Shown one piece after another: positions 53,114-62,217 of a DNA stretch of 64,000 bases. Source of the DNA: Varibaculum vaginae (GTDB taxonomy: Bacteria > Actinomycetota > Actinomycetes > Actinomycetales > Actinomycetaceae); contig NZ_UWNY01000002.1 in NCBI RefSeq assembly GCF_900604285.1, forward strand, positions 283,818 through 347,817, written 5' to 3'. A program made the position numbers and the translations under genes. The notes beneath the pieces are model-generated. The model did no database searches. It was not told the origin of the DNA and saw only the letters and a program-made list of their open reading frames with translations. Positions within the stretch are counted from its first letter, which is position 1, and each line of letters starts with the position of its first letter.

Positions 53114-54325
53114 ATGACCATTAAACGGGTAGCACTACTAACTGCAGGCGGCTTTGCGCCCTGTCTTTCATCAGCGGTTGGTGGATTGATTGAACGTTAT
53201 ACCGAATTGGCTCCGGAAGTTGAAATCATTGCCTATAAATATGGCTACCACGGGTTGCTATCCAAGAATTTTATTGTGGTCGACGAAGAGGCACGTAAAA
53301 ATGCTGGTCTGCTGCATCAATACGGTGGCTCTCCGATTGGGAACTCCCGGGTAAAACTCACTAACACTGAAGATTTGGTTAAACGCGGTCTGGTTCAAGA
53401 GGGCGTTAATCCCCTAGAATTTGCGGCTAATCGCCTGGTAGAGGACGGGGTGGATGTGTTACACACCATCGGAGGGGATGACACTAACACCACCGCTGCT
53501 GACCTTGCCCATTACCTGCATGAACATGACTATGAACTGACCGTCGTGGGGCTGCCCAAGACCATTGACAACGACATTATTCCGATTCGGCAGTCTCTGG
53601 GGGCATGGACGGCAGCCGATAGTGGAGCACTGTTTGCGGAGCACGTAATCGGGGAATGTCAGGCCAATCCGCGTGAACTGATTATTCATGAAGTAATGGG
53701 GCGTAACTGTGGTTATCTGACGGCTGCTACCGCTCGTTCCTACCGTAAGCTTTTGGAAAATAAACAGTGGTTGCCTTCTATGGGACTCACCCGTGAGTCT
53801 CGCGATATTCACGCGATTTTTATTCCCGAGGTACATATCGACATTGAGGCAGAGTCTATCCGTCTCCGCAAAGTTATGGATGAGGTAGGTAACGTCAATA
53901 TCTTCCTGTCTGAGGGTGCTGGGGTCAGTGAAATCGTGGAACAAATGGAACAGGCGGGAGAGACCGTACCCCGTGATCCCTTTGGCCATGTGCAGCTAGA
54001 CAAGATTAATCCCGGTCAATGGTTTGCTCGGCAGTTCGCTGAGCGAATCGGGGCAGAAAAAGTCATGGTACAAAAGTCTGGTTACTTCTCGCGGGCCTCA
54101 GCTGCGGGAGCAGAAGATTTGCGTCTAATTAAATCTATGACCGATTATGCGGTACAGTGCGCATTTGCAGGGAAAGCTGGTTTGATTGGGCACGATGAAG
54201 AAAACGGTGACATTTTGAGTTCGATTGCCTTCTCTCGGATCAAAGGTGGTAAAGCCTTCGATATTGCTACTCCTTGGTTCCAGGAGATGATGAAGGAAGT
54301 CGGACAGGAGGTAAAGCCCGCCTAG
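53114..54325 (+). CDS. pfp: Pyrophosphate-dependent phosphofructokinase
   Basis: Transfers phosphate between PPi and fructose-6-phosphate, reversibly. The loop reads IGGDDT (residues 119-124), with Asp where ATP enzymes have Gly, and LPKTIDND (147-154) has the Lys typical of PPi enzymes. The length of 403 residues is normal. The ATG follows GGAGG. It sits just before the DAHP synthase, with a strong terminator between. PPi-linked glycolysis saves ATP, which fits a fermentative lifestyle. Confidence 0.92.
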   Translation: MTIKRVALLTAGGFAPCLSSAVGGLIERYTELAPEVEIIAYKYGYHGLLSKNFIVVDEEARKNAGLLHQYGGSPIGNSRVKLTNTEDLVKRGLVQEGVNPLEFAANRLVEDGVDVLHTIGGDDTNTTAADLAHYLHEHDYELTVVGLPKTIDNDIIPIRQSLGAWTAADSGALFAEHVIGECQANPRELIIHEVMGRNCGYLTAATARSYRKLLENKQWLPSMGLTRESRDIHAIFIPEVHIDIEAESIRLRKVMDEVGNVNIFLSEGAGVSEIVEQMEQAGETVPRDPFGHVQLDKINPGQWFARQFAERIGAEKVMVQKSGYFSRASAAGAEDLRLIKSMTDYAVQCAFAGKAGLIGHDEENGDILSSIAFSRIKGGKAFDIATPWFQEMMKEVGQEVKPA

Positions 54326-54394
54326 TTTCCCCAGCTTCCTCTTAACGGTTTATATCAGTCGAGGAAGCATTTAAGATATTCCTTTACTCAAGGC

Positions 54395-54437
54395 TTCTTT
54401 GGCTCTCGCCGCATGCGGCGAGAGCCAAAGAAATTTT
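54395..54437 (+). terminator. Terminator after pfp
   Basis: An 18-bp stem (TTCTTTGGCTCTCGCCGC and its complement around the palindromic GCATGC tip), followed by ATTTTTAA. Confidence 0.9.
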
Positions 54438-54538
54438 TAACCTCAGTTTTGCTAATAAATTTTTAGTTTCTAGTGGTGGCCTAGTAGATAAACAAAGCAG
54501 CTAAAAAATAGCAGTTACCTGGGAAAATAAAACAGAGA

Positions 54539-54563
54539 AATAAGTCCATCTCCCGGACTTATT
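54539..54563 (+). promoter_or_regulatory. Hairpin in the aroG leader
   Basis: AATAAGTCC, loop ATCTCCC, GGACTTATT forms a 9-bp stem about 35 bp before the gene. No leader peptide was found; its role is unknown. Confidence 0.3.
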
Positions 54564-54598
54564 CGTCTTAATTTCTAAAACTAACTAGGGTGGACTCT

Positions 54599-55996
54599 GT
54601 GGACGAGAAAATAAATAAGGCTTTAAATTCCTGGCGGGGCTGCCCTGCAACCCAGCAGCCCAACTATCCAGATCAGAGTAAGTTGCAGGCAAAGCTGGCT
54701 GATCTATGTACTCGCCCTCCTTTGGTATTCGCTGGGGAAGTAGATGCCTTGAAAGAACTTTTGGCAGAGACTAGCCGGGGACGTGCCTTTGTGCTCACTG
54801 GAGGGGATTGCGCGGAAACCTTTGCGGAATCAACCGCTAATCGAGTAAGACTGAAAATCCAGACCATTTTGCAGATGGCAATCGTGCTTACCTATGGGGC
54901 GTCCTTGCCGATCGTAAAAATGGGGAGGATGGCTGGGCAATACGCTAAACCTCGCTCTAGTGATACTGAAACTCGCGAGGGAGTTACCTTGCCTTCCTAT
55001 CGCGGAGATGCGGTCAACTCCTTCGAGTTTACTCCTGAGGCTCGCCGTCCAGATCCGGGCCGCCTGCTAGATACCTATACCCGTTCGGGTACCACTTTGA
55101 ACCTGATTCGCGCGTTTACCCAAGGTGGTTATGCGGACTTACATCGGGTACATGAATGGAATCGCGGTTTTACCTCTAATCCGGCCTATAAACGTTTTGA
55201 TGCTCTCGCGGGGGATATTGATCGTGCAATCTCCTTTATGGACGCTGCCGGGGTGAGTTCTGATGAACTGCGCACCGTGGACTTTTATAGCGCCCATGAA
55301 TCTTTACTTTTAGAGTACGAACAGGCTATGACCAGGGTAGATTCTCGTACTGGTAATCTCTACGATACCTCTGCGCATTTCTTGTGGATCGGGGAGCGTA
55401 CCCGTCAAATCGATGGTGCGCATGTGGAGCAACTCTCCCAAGTCTCCAATCCGATCGGGGTGAAAATCGGTCCGGATGCCAGTGGCGATGATTTAGCTAG
55501 ACTGCAAGATAAACTTAATCCTGAGGCCGAGCCGGGGCGTCTATCCTTCATCACTCGAATGGGTGCCAAGGCATTAAAATCTTCCCTCCCCGCACTGTTA
55601 GAAGCCCAAAAGCATGATGGCAGGCCGGTTACCTGGATGTGCGATCCCATGCACGGAAACACGATTCAATCTTCTTCTGGTTATAAGACTCGCAGTTTCG
55701 AACGTATCCTCGAGGAAGTAGCTAGTTTCTTTGCTGCTCATCAAGAAGCGGGCACTATTCCGGGGGGAATCCACGTGGAATTGACCGGGGATGATGTCAC
55801 CGAGGTAATCGGTGGTAGTGAACGACTGACAGAAGAATCTTTAAAGAACCGCTATGAAACCCGGGTAGATCCCCGCTTAAATCACCAGCAGTCCTTAGAA
55901 CTCGCTTTCCAGGTGGCAGAAATGCTGCAAAAACGCCACGATACCTTGGGTAACCCTCTGCGTGAACCCTTAGAACCCTGGGGATATACGGTTTAG
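54599..55996 (+). CDS. aroG: 3-deoxy-7-phosphoheptulonate synthase, class II
   Basis: First step of the shikimate pathway (PEP plus erythrose-4-phosphate). Class II (plant/AroH-II type) features: GGDCAETF, MGRMAGQYAKPRS, YRGDAVNSF and CDPMHGNTI; 465 residues. GTG 54599 has AGGGTGG 6-8 nt upstream; GTG 54590 is the alternative. As in M. tuberculosis (Rv2178c), the PASTA kinase gene (pknL, Rv2176) is close by, here convergent. Confidence 0.93.
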   Translation: MDEKINKALNSWRGCPATQQPNYPDQSKLQAKLADLCTRPPLVFAGEVDALKELLAETSRGRAFVLTGGDCAETFAESTANRVRLKIQTILQMAIVLTYGASLPIVKMGRMAGQYAKPRSSDTETREGVTLPSYRGDAVNSFEFTPEARRPDPGRLLDTYTRSGTTLNLIRAFTQGGYADLHRVHEWNRGFTSNPAYKRFDALAGDIDRAISFMDAAGVSSDELRTVDFYSAHESLLLEYEQAMTRVDSRTGNLYDTSAHFLWIGERTRQIDGAHVEQLSQVSNPIGVKIGPDASGDDLARLQDKLNPEAEPGRLSFITRMGAKALKSSLPALLEAQKHDGRPVTWMCDPMHGNTIQSSSGYKTRSFERILEEVASFFAAHQEAGTIPGGIHVELTGDDVTEVIGGSERLTEESLKNRYETRVDPRLNHQQSLELAFQVAEMLQKRHDTLGNPLREPLEPWGYTV

Positions 55997-56066
55997 GCCA
56001 GTTCGCGGAGATAATCTTAATGTATACGGGAAGATTAACCCCGCATCCTGCTCCCAGCTTGCCCGC

Positions 56067-58190
56067 CTATACGTAGGTTAAAGTAACCGTAGATCCACTT
56101 TTTAGCTTGGTGCCTCCCCCCGGGGATTGGGAATAAACCCGGTTGGGGGCAATTCCTAGAAGCTGTTTTTGGACATTCACCTGGAAGCCTAGATCTGTCA
56201 ATCTTTGTTTCGCTTCCTCCATAGACATAGCAGTCACATTAGGGACTTCCACCATTTCTGGGCCTTGGGAAATTCGCACTTTTATCCGGTCATGGTGGTA
56301 AACGGTAGTTTCTGCCCCTGGTTCCTGCCCAATGACTTTCCCGCGCGGAACCGAATCGGAAAACTCGGTGGTTTTTTCTATTTCCAGCTTGAGATTGCTG
56401 AGAAGCTCTGTGACTTCATCTTCTGTTTTACCTGTTAAATCCGGCAATTTAACTGGTTCTTTTCCTTTTGAAACCGTTACTTTTATCGGACTGTGATGGC
56501 GTAAAGTTGTGCCGGCCTTTGGGTTAGTAGCAATGATTTTACCTTTTTCGACCTCATCGGAATACTCTTTAGTGGTACCGGCGAGTTTCAGCTTCGCCCC
56601 TTTTAGTAACTTAGCAGCCTGACTACCATCTTTACCTGCCAAATCAGGCACTTTTACGTACTCGATTCCCCGCGAAATATACAGATTCACCTGGGAGTTT
56701 TTCCACGCCTTTGCACCCGCTTTGGGATCGGTGCGGGTCGCCATGTTAGGGGAGATAGTATCGGAGTATTCGCGGTTAATTTTAACTTTTAGCTGCGATT
56801 TTGCCAGGATAGATTTGGCCTGCACGACGGTTTTCCCTTCCACATTGGGAATTGCTACTCGCCCTCCTGGTCCCAGAGTGAAATACCAACCTACGGTAGC
56901 CCCAGCTATCAGCAAAATAGCAGCGGTAATCGCAGCTATCCAGCGTTTTTTACTGTTGTCCTTTTTCGGTGTATCTGTGGTATTTGTTTCTTCTCTAACG
57001 TTCTGAGTCTGCGTCGCTGCTGGTTTTTTCGGGTCTTCCGAGCTGGTTAGCGAGTTGGAAGTATCGAAGGGGGCAGCGTCGCGAAGTCTGACTGGAGCGG
57101 AAGGTAGCTGCGGGGAGGAGGCAGGCAAAACCGGCAATACGGCGGTGCCGCCTCTTCCTAAGGGGGTACGTTCCGTTTCTGTTTCTTGTGGAGTGCTCAG
57201 CGCTCTCTTAGCTTGCCGCGTGCTCAGCTCGGGACTAAGACAATCTGATACCGCCTTTACCAGATGCAGAGCGGCGCCGGCATCAATGGGACGATTTTGG
57301 GGCTTACGGGCAGTGAGTGCCGCAATCAGATCGTCGACCTCGCTGGGAATCCAAGGCACCGTGTTAGAAAGAGGTGGTACATCCTCGCTTACATGCTGCC
57401 AGGCGGTACGAATCGCGGTATCACCTTGGAAAGGAGGTACTCCGCTTATCAGCTCATATGCCATGATTCCCACCGAATAGACATCGCAACGAGCATCGGA
57501 GGTAGTTTGGGAAATAAGTTCCGGTGCCAGATAGGTGACTGTTCCCATCACTGATCCGGTAGTGGTGCCGGTAGCTTGATTAACTGCGTGGGCGAGACCG
57601 AAATCCGCTACTTTTACCTTCCCTGAAGGAGCTAGCAAAATATTTTCCGGTTTAATATCGCGGTGAATAATCTGCATCCCATGGGCGACCTGCAATGCTT
57701 CTAGAACCTGTTCGGTGATTTCTAGGGCGCGACCCAAAGGCAAAGGACCTTCTTTAGTCAATACTTGGCGCAGGTTCGGGCCGTTAATAAACTCCATCAC
57801 CAAGTAGGGGCGGCGCCGCCAAGTTCCCTGATCGAAAATTTGCACAATCTCCGGATGCATTAAACGGGCAGCTGAACGTGCTTCTGATTCAAAACGTTCC
57901 ACTAACGAGGCGGTATTAGCTAGGTGGGGATGCATAATTTTAAGTGCCACATCGCGTCCCAGCCGTTCGTCATGGGCGCGGTAAACGCTGGCCATTCCAC
58001 CGGTATCGATGAGGCTTAAAATGCGGTAGCGTTCATCAATCAGCCGCTTCAACATATGATCTTCGTCGGAAATGATTGATGGTGCTCCCAGAATTTGCCC
58101 GGCATCTGCATCTTTAATGTTAGGGCGGGGGATAGATGAATCCTGCGGGGGGTTGCTAGGGTGTCCTCTATCTTCCCGATCAATACTCAT
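56067..58190 (-). CDS. pknL: PASTA-domain Ser/Thr protein kinase, PknL-like
   Basis: Membrane kinase: kinase domain about residues 53-320 (DTGGMASVYRAHD, VALKIMHPH, HRDIKPENILL, DFGLAH), a linker, one membrane helix near 420-440, and about four PASTA repeats outside, which bind muropeptides. The Rv2175c-like gene is divergent from it, and Rv2175c is a known substrate of PknL in M. tuberculosis; the same pairing is conserved here. ATG 58190 has TAGGAT 6 nt upstream and no Shine-Dalgarno. Confidence 0.93.
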   Translation of the reverse strand: MSIDREDRGHPSNPPQDSSIPRPNIKDADAGQILGAPSIISDEDHMLKRLIDERYRILSLIDTGGMASVYRAHDERLGRDVALKIMHPHLANTASLVERFESEARSAARLMHPEIVQIFDQGTWRRRPYLVMEFINGPNLRQVLTKEGPLPLGRALEITEQVLEALQVAHGMQIIHRDIKPENILLAPSGKVKVADFGLAHAVNQATGTTTGSVMGTVTYLAPELISQTTSDARCDVYSVGIMAYELISGVPPFQGDTAIRTAWQHVSEDVPPLSNTVPWIPSEVDDLIAALTARKPQNRPIDAGAALHLVKAVSDCLSPELSTRQAKRALSTPQETETERTPLGRGGTAVLPVLPASSPQLPSAPVRLRDAAPFDTSNSLTSSEDPKKPAATQTQNVREETNTTDTPKKDNSKKRWIAAITAAILLIAGATVGWYFTLGPGGRVAIPNVEGKTVVQAKSILAKSQLKVKINREYSDTISPNMATRTDPKAGAKAWKNSQVNLYISRGIEYVKVPDLAGKDGSQAAKLLKGAKLKLAGTTKEYSDEVEKGKIIATNPKAGTTLRHHSPIKVTVSKGKEPVKLPDLTGKTEDEVTELLSNLKLEIEKTTEFSDSVPRGKVIGQEPGAETTVYHHDRIKVRISQGPEMVEVPNVTAMSMEEAKQRLTDLGFQVNVQKQLLGIAPNRVYSQSPGGGTKLKSGSTVTLTYV

Positions 58191-58196
58191 AAAGCC

Positions 58197-58202
58197 ATCC
58201 TA
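58197..58202 (-). promoter_or_regulatory. Candidate -10 box of the kinase gene
   Basis: TAGGAT on the minus strand, 6 nt before the ATG. The divergent Rv2175c-type gene has TAGGCT 6 nt before its ATG. Confidence 0.4.
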
Positions 58203-58262
58203 GCGGCAGCTTAGCGCAATGCCGGTAAGCGGCGCGGGTAGGAACTGGCTTGCTCCCTCAGA

Positions 58263-58268
58263 TAGGCT
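58263..58268 (+). promoter_or_regulatory. Candidate -10 box of the Rv2175c-type gene
   Basis: TAGGCT, 6 nt before ATG 58275. Confidence 0.4.
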
Positions 58269-58274
58269 TAGAAC

Positions 58275-58616
58275 ATGGAAATGATCAGTTTCGCGGAAGC
58301 CGCCGCACGCCTGGGGGTAAAAGTTACTCGCGCCCACCGCCTCCTGAAGGAGCATCGTCTGTTGGCTCTACCGGATGAACAGGGAAAGCTACAGATTGTA
58401 ACGGACAGCTTGCTGGAAACCTCTGAAGGCTGGACTTTGGTTGAGCGCCTGCCCGGAACTATGTTGACCCTAATAGATGGGGGTTTCAGTGTTCAAGAGG
58501 CAACCGAGTGGGTGCTTGCCGCACAACCGTTACTAGGTGGGCAGCGTCCCTTGGATTTATTGCGTGCCGGAAGCCACACCAAGGTTAATTCGGTGGCTGC
58601 CATGCAGGCGCTTTAA
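58275..58616 (+). CDS. Rv2175c-family winged-helix DNA-binding protein
   Basis: A 113-residue protein with an N-terminal helix-turn-helix (SFAEAAARLGVKVTRAHRLL) and a C-terminal helical part (GTMLTLIDGGFSVQEATEWVL), as in Rv2175c, the phosphorylated target of PknL. The phospho-acceptor Thr of Rv2175c lies near its N-terminus and has no clear counterpart in the visible start, so phosphorylation is not established here. It is convergent with the polyprenyl synthetase gene. Confidence 0.85.
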   Translation: MEMISFAEAAARLGVKVTRAHRLLKEHRLLALPDEQGKLQIVTDSLLETSEGWTLVERLPGTMLTLIDGGFSVQEATEWVLAAQPLLGGQRPLDLLRAGSHTKVNSVAAMQAL

Positions 58617-58626
58617 ATAAAGGACT

Positions 58627-59697
58627 TTAGGACTCCCGTTCAACCAATGACCGCCCTAGCTTCAAAAGTGCCTTGCGACCCGCGCTATCGAAGTCACCGC
58701 TGTCCACTAGGGCATCGCCTTTAGCAGCATATTCGGTGATTAGTTCGCGGTGTCGGTTTTTTACTCCCTGTGCAATTAAAGCGGCAGTTACTTCGGAAAT
58801 TTGTTGGGTGGTGGCTGTTCGATTTCCAAATACGGAATGCAGCTTCTCCCGCGCAGAATCGTCAAGCATCTGTTCCGCTAGGAACCACAGTACGGTTTTC
58901 TTCCCTTCAGTCAGGTCTCCGCCCGCAGGTTTTCCGGTTTGGCTGGGGTCGCCGAATACTCCGAGTTCGTCATCGCAAAGCTGAAAGGCAATTCCCCAGT
59001 ATTCCCCGATAGCAAATAAAGTTTTTAGTTGGTCGCTATTGGCATCAGCTAGGCGCGCTCCCAAGGTGAGCGGATGGGCAACCGAATAATGCCCTGACTT
59101 GTGGCGAACCACCGTTAAAATTTGCTCCTGTGCCGCATCCGGATCCAGCTCATCGGTTTCGAGTCGCAGGTCTAGGTACTGGCCGAGAGCTACTTCCCGG
59201 GTCATCTCACTCCAGTTGCTGAAAAAGGCATCGGCATCTTTGCAAGCAGAGGCTACTTCAAAAGCGCATTGATCGGCTACTGCTAGCAGTAGATCTCCCA
59301 GTAGAATCGCCGCAAAACTGCCGTACTCTTCTGACTCGCCTTGACGTTTCCCATGGAGATGATATTTGGTAAAACTGATATGAGCGGCATCTTTACCCCG
59401 CCGTAGGGGAGAGTTGTCAATAATATCGTCATGCACGAGAGCACTCGCTTGGTAAATCTCTAATGCCACCCCCAAGTCAAGAATCTGTTTTGGAGGACGT
59501 GAGTGGTTTCCGCTGACTGCCTCCCATCCGGTACGGGCGAGACGAGCGCGGGTGCGCTTGCCGCCAGAAAGTGCGGTAAGTCCCACTTTAAATAGCTCTT
59601 CCACTCCTTCGAGGTCGCGCCAGGATTTAATCCCAGTCTGCCACATCCTCGTTAATAGTTCGTCAATCTGGGCGGAGAATTCCTGGTCAGTGGGCAT
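58627..59697 (-). CDS. Polyprenyl diphosphate synthase (IdsA type)
   Basis: Chain-elongating prenyltransferase making geranylgeranyl or longer diphosphates from IPP made by the MEP genes in this window. The first Asp-rich motif is VHDDIIDNSPLRRG. The second reads QLCDDELGVFGD, the actinobacterial variant. It has 356 residues. ATG 59697 has AAGGAG upstream. Product length cannot be predicted reliably. The mycobacterial block has idsA2 (Rv2173) at this place. Confidence 0.9.
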   Translation of the reverse strand: MPTDQEFSAQIDELLTRMWQTGIKSWRDLEGVEELFKVGLTALSGGKRTRARLARTGWEAVSGNHSRPPKQILDLGVALEIYQASALVHDDIIDNSPLRRGKDAAHISFTKYHLHGKRQGESEEYGSFAAILLGDLLLAVADQCAFEVASACKDADAFFSNWSEMTREVALGQYLDLRLETDELDPDAAQEQILTVVRHKSGHYSVAHPLTLGARLADANSDQLKTLFAIGEYWGIAFQLCDDELGVFGDPSQTGKPAGGDLTEGKKTVLWFLAEQMLDDSAREKLHSVFGNRTATTQQISEVTAALIAQGVKNRHRELITEYAAKGDALVDSGDFDSAGRKALLKLGRSLVERES

Positions 59698-59777
59698 TAA
59701 CTACTCCTTTTTTCTTCTGTTGTCTACTCTAGTCGCGAAATTTCTCTGGATATGTGCTAGAAAGTGTGGTATTGAAT

Positions 59778-59783
59778 TATAAT
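59778..59783 (+). promoter_or_regulatory. Candidate -10 box of sigA
   Basis: Exact TATAAT, about 48 bp before the sigA start; no clear -35. Confidence 0.4.
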
Positions 59784-59830
59784 TGTTGAGCATTCTCTGT
59801 GAAAACGTTTAGAAATCAGGAAAGGTCGCC

Positions 59831-61717
59831 GTGACTACTAAACCTGCTCAATCTGAATCTAGCGCGAAAACTTCTTCGAAAGCTAGTACCACCGCTAAGA
59901 CCAAGGCTAAGAAGACCGCTACGAAGAAGACAACCGTGGCAAAGAAAACTGCCACCGCTAAAAAGACCGCTGTAACTAAGAAAGATGAGGTTGCAGCAAA
60001 AACCAGTAGCGTAGCTAAAACAAAGGCCGCCGCCGTATCGACTAAATCAACGGCCGCAAAGACTGGTACCACCAAGAAGGCTGCGTCCAAAACAGCAGCA
60101 AAGAAAACTACTGCTGCAAAAAAGGCTACTACTACAAAAAAGACTGCCGCAGCCAGTAAGGACAGCGCGAAGAAGGATGCTGTTAAGACCAGTAAGACTG
60201 CGGCCGCCAAGAAGGCAACTGGGGCAAAGGCGACTAGTGCTGCTAAGACCGCGGCAAATGCTAAAAAAGCTTCTAAGAATGTTGCCAAGAGTAGTTCTAA
60301 GTCTGCAGCAAAGGCTGCAGAAACCAAGAAGAAAGCAACAGGTACCAAGAAAACATCCGGAAAGAAAGCTACTGCTACCAGCAAAACTGGTACGGCCAAG
60401 AAGGTGGCAGCTAAGAAAACTGCTGCTAAGAAAACCAGTTCTAAAGAAAAAGACATTGAGAATCCCTCTTCGGTTGAAGAACAAGAGCTTATGCCCTCAG
60501 ATATAGACGTAGATGAGGACACAGTTGAACCAGGAGACGAGGATCTAAGCGACGAAGAAGAAATCGACATCGAATCGGAGCTGGCAGATAGTGACGAGGA
60601 CGAAGACGATGAAAAGCATGGTGAAGATCGTGAACCCGAAGAAGATGAAGACGAGGACGATGATGCTCCCGCTGCTACTGACGGTTTAAGTAAGGCGATT
60701 GCTCAGGCAAAAGCGAATGCCAAGGGGCAAAAGAAAGGTAATTCCTTCACCGTCTCTGATTCTGATGAAACTGATGAACCGGCACAGCGAGTCACGGTCG
60801 CAGGCGCTACTGCCGATCCGGTTAAGGACTACCTGAAACAGATCGGTAAAGTTGCGCTCCTCAATGCCGCAGAAGAGGTAGATTTGGCGCGGCGTATTGA
60901 AGCTGGTCTTTATGCTCAGCACAAGTTAGAAACCGAATCGGAAAATCTGACTTCTAAGATGCGGCGGGATTTACATTCCTTAGCTATTGATGGTCAGCAT
61001 GCCAAGAATCACCTGCTAGAAGCGAATCTTCGCTTGGTGGTGTCACTGGCGAAACGCTATACCGGGCGGGGGATGCTGTTCTTGGATCTGATTCAAGAAG
61101 GGAATCTGGGGCTAATCCGAGCAGTAGAAAAGTTTGACTACACCAAGGGATATAAGTTCTCGACTTATGCGACTTGGTGGATTCGGCAGGCAATTACCCG
61201 AGCAATGGCCGATCAGGCGCGCACTATCCGCATCCCCGTCCACATGGTTGAGGTCATCAATAAGCTGGCACGGGTACAACGGCAGATGCTACAGGATCTT
61301 GGGCGGGAACCTACCCCCGAGGAACTAGCTAAAGAACTGGATATGACGCCTGAAAAAGTAGTGGAAGTGCAAAAATATGGGCGGGAGCCGATTTCCTTGC
61401 ATACGCCTTTGGGTGAGGATGGCGACAGCGAATTCGGGGATTTAATTGAAGATTCTGAGGCAGTAGTACCTGCTGATGCAGTCAGCTTTACTTTGTTGCA
61501 AGAACAGTTGCGCAGCGTCCTTGACACTTTATCCGAACGAGAAGCTGGGGTGGTGTCAATGCGTTTCGGTTTAGGCGATGGTCAAGCCAAGACCTTAGAC
61601 GAGATTGGCAAAGTTTACGGGGTTACCCGTGAACGTATCCGCCAGATTGAATCGAAAACTATGTCGAAGTTGCGTCACCCATCCCGCAGTCAGGTCTTGC
61701 GTGACTACCTAGACTAG
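59831..61717 (+). CDS. rpoD: Primary RNA polymerase sigma factor (RpoD/SigA)
   Basis: Housekeeping sigma-70. Region 1.2 ([16 protein letters not shown]), regions 2.1-2.4 ([20 protein letters not shown] through [17 protein letters not shown]), region 3 and region 4.2 ([23 protein letters not shown]) are intact from residue about 330. The first 220 residues are a Lys/Ala/Thr-rich, histone-H1-like tail, followed by an acidic stretch (about 222-290). The tail is longer than in mycobacterial SigA (528 residues in total). GTG 59831 follows AGGAAAGG. A terminator follows. Confidence 0.97.
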   Translation: MTTKPAQSESSAKTSSKASTTAKTKAKKTATKKTTVAKKTATAKKTAVTKKDEVAAKTSSVAKTKAAAVSTKSTAAKTGTTKKAASKTAAKKTTAAKKATTTKKTAAASKDSAKKDAVKTSKTAAAKKATGAKATSAAKTAANAKKASKNVAKSSSKSAAKAAETKKKATGTKKTSGKKATATSKTGTAKKVAAKKTAAKKTSSKEKDIENPSSVEEQELMPSDIDVDEDTVEPGDEDLSDEEEIDIESELADSDEDEDDEKHGEDREPEEDEDEDDDAPAATDGLSKAIAQAKANAKGQKKGNSFTVSDSDETDEPAQRVTVAGATADPVKDYLKQIGKVALLNAAEEVDLARRIEAGLYAQHKLETESENLTSKMRRDLHSLAIDGQHAKNHLLEANLRLVVSLAKRYTGRGMLFLDLIQEGNLGLIRAVEKFDYTKGYKFSTYATWWIRQAITRAMADQARTIRIPVHMVEVINKLARVQRQMLQDLGREPTPEELAKELDMTPEKVVEVQKYGREPISLHTPLGEDGDSEFGDLIEDSEAVVPADAVSFTLLQEQLRSVLDTLSEREAGVVSMRFGLGDGQAKTLDEIGKVYGVTRERIRQIESKTMSKLRHPSRSQVLRDYLD

Positions 61718-61741
61718 AGCTGCCGCCAAACTTATAGTTTT

Positions 61742-61782
61742 CCGCCGTCCTTGCGACTTGCAAGGACGGCGGATTAGTTTTG
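61742..61782 (+). terminator. Terminator after rpoD
   Basis: A 13-bp stem (CCGCCGTCCTTGC, loop GACTT), followed by ATTAGTTTT. Confidence 0.85.
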
Positions 61783-61832
61783 CCAGACGCGAAAGCGGGA
61801 ACGGTGGGCGTGACTTCCTTAGGTGCGCAGTA

Positions 61833-61838
61833 GACAAT
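61833..61838 (+). promoter_or_regulatory. Candidate -10 box of the small Cys-rich gene
   Basis: GACAAT, 6 nt before ATG 61845; no Shine-Dalgarno (only AAAAAC). Confidence 0.3.
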
Positions 61839-61844
61839 AAAAAC

Positions 61845-62078
61845 ATGAGTGAGCAAACCTATGATTTTGACGCAACTGACCGTTGCGATACCTGCGGAGC
61901 GCAGGCGTGGGTTCTTGCCCGCCTAGAGGCTGGCAATCTGTTTTTCTGCGCCCATCACGCCCAGGCTCTAGTGCCAGCGTTGCGTGAAAGTGGGGCTGAA
62001 ATCGTGGATAATACCGCGCAATTGCATTTAGAGGAAGCTAAAAAAGCCCCGCTAACCTCGCTGTCTCGTGCCCGCTAG
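61845..62078 (+). CDS. Small zinc-ribbon-like protein next to sigA
   Basis: A 77-residue protein with CDTC near residue 14 and CAHH near residue 35, a likely zinc site (CxxC-x19-CxxH type). This small family (DUF7455-like) sits beside sigA in many actinobacteria. The function is unknown. The ATG lies within AATAAAAACATG, without Shine-Dalgarno. Confidence 0.75.
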   Translation: MSEQTYDFDATDRCDTCGAQAWVLARLEAGNLFFCAHHAQALVPALRESGAEIVDNTAQLHLEEAKKAPLTSLSRAR

Positions 62079-62205
62079 GGTACCTATCTTTTTCTGCCGG
62101 AGCGAAAACTATCCTCAGGGTATTGATAGTGTCCCCCGCTGCGGGGAGTGCCTCACAAAAGGGCGCCTTCGGAAAGCCGATAGCTACCTGGAAAGGATGA
62201 CCCCC

Positions 62206-62217
62206 TAAACTAGGGGG
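62206..62217 (+). promoter_or_regulatory. Candidate -10 box for a leaderless parE mRNA
   Basis: TAAACT at 62206-62211 ends 6 nt before GTG 62218; identical to the proS hexamer. The AGGGGG between is too close to act as Shine-Dalgarno. Confidence 0.45.

Noticed and set aside
59848-60570. A 240-codon open frame antisense to the sigA N-terminus
   Set aside because: It is the shadow of the Lys/Ala repeat; its hydrophobic Val/Ala/Phe composition only mirrors AAG/GCN codons and there is no independent start signal.
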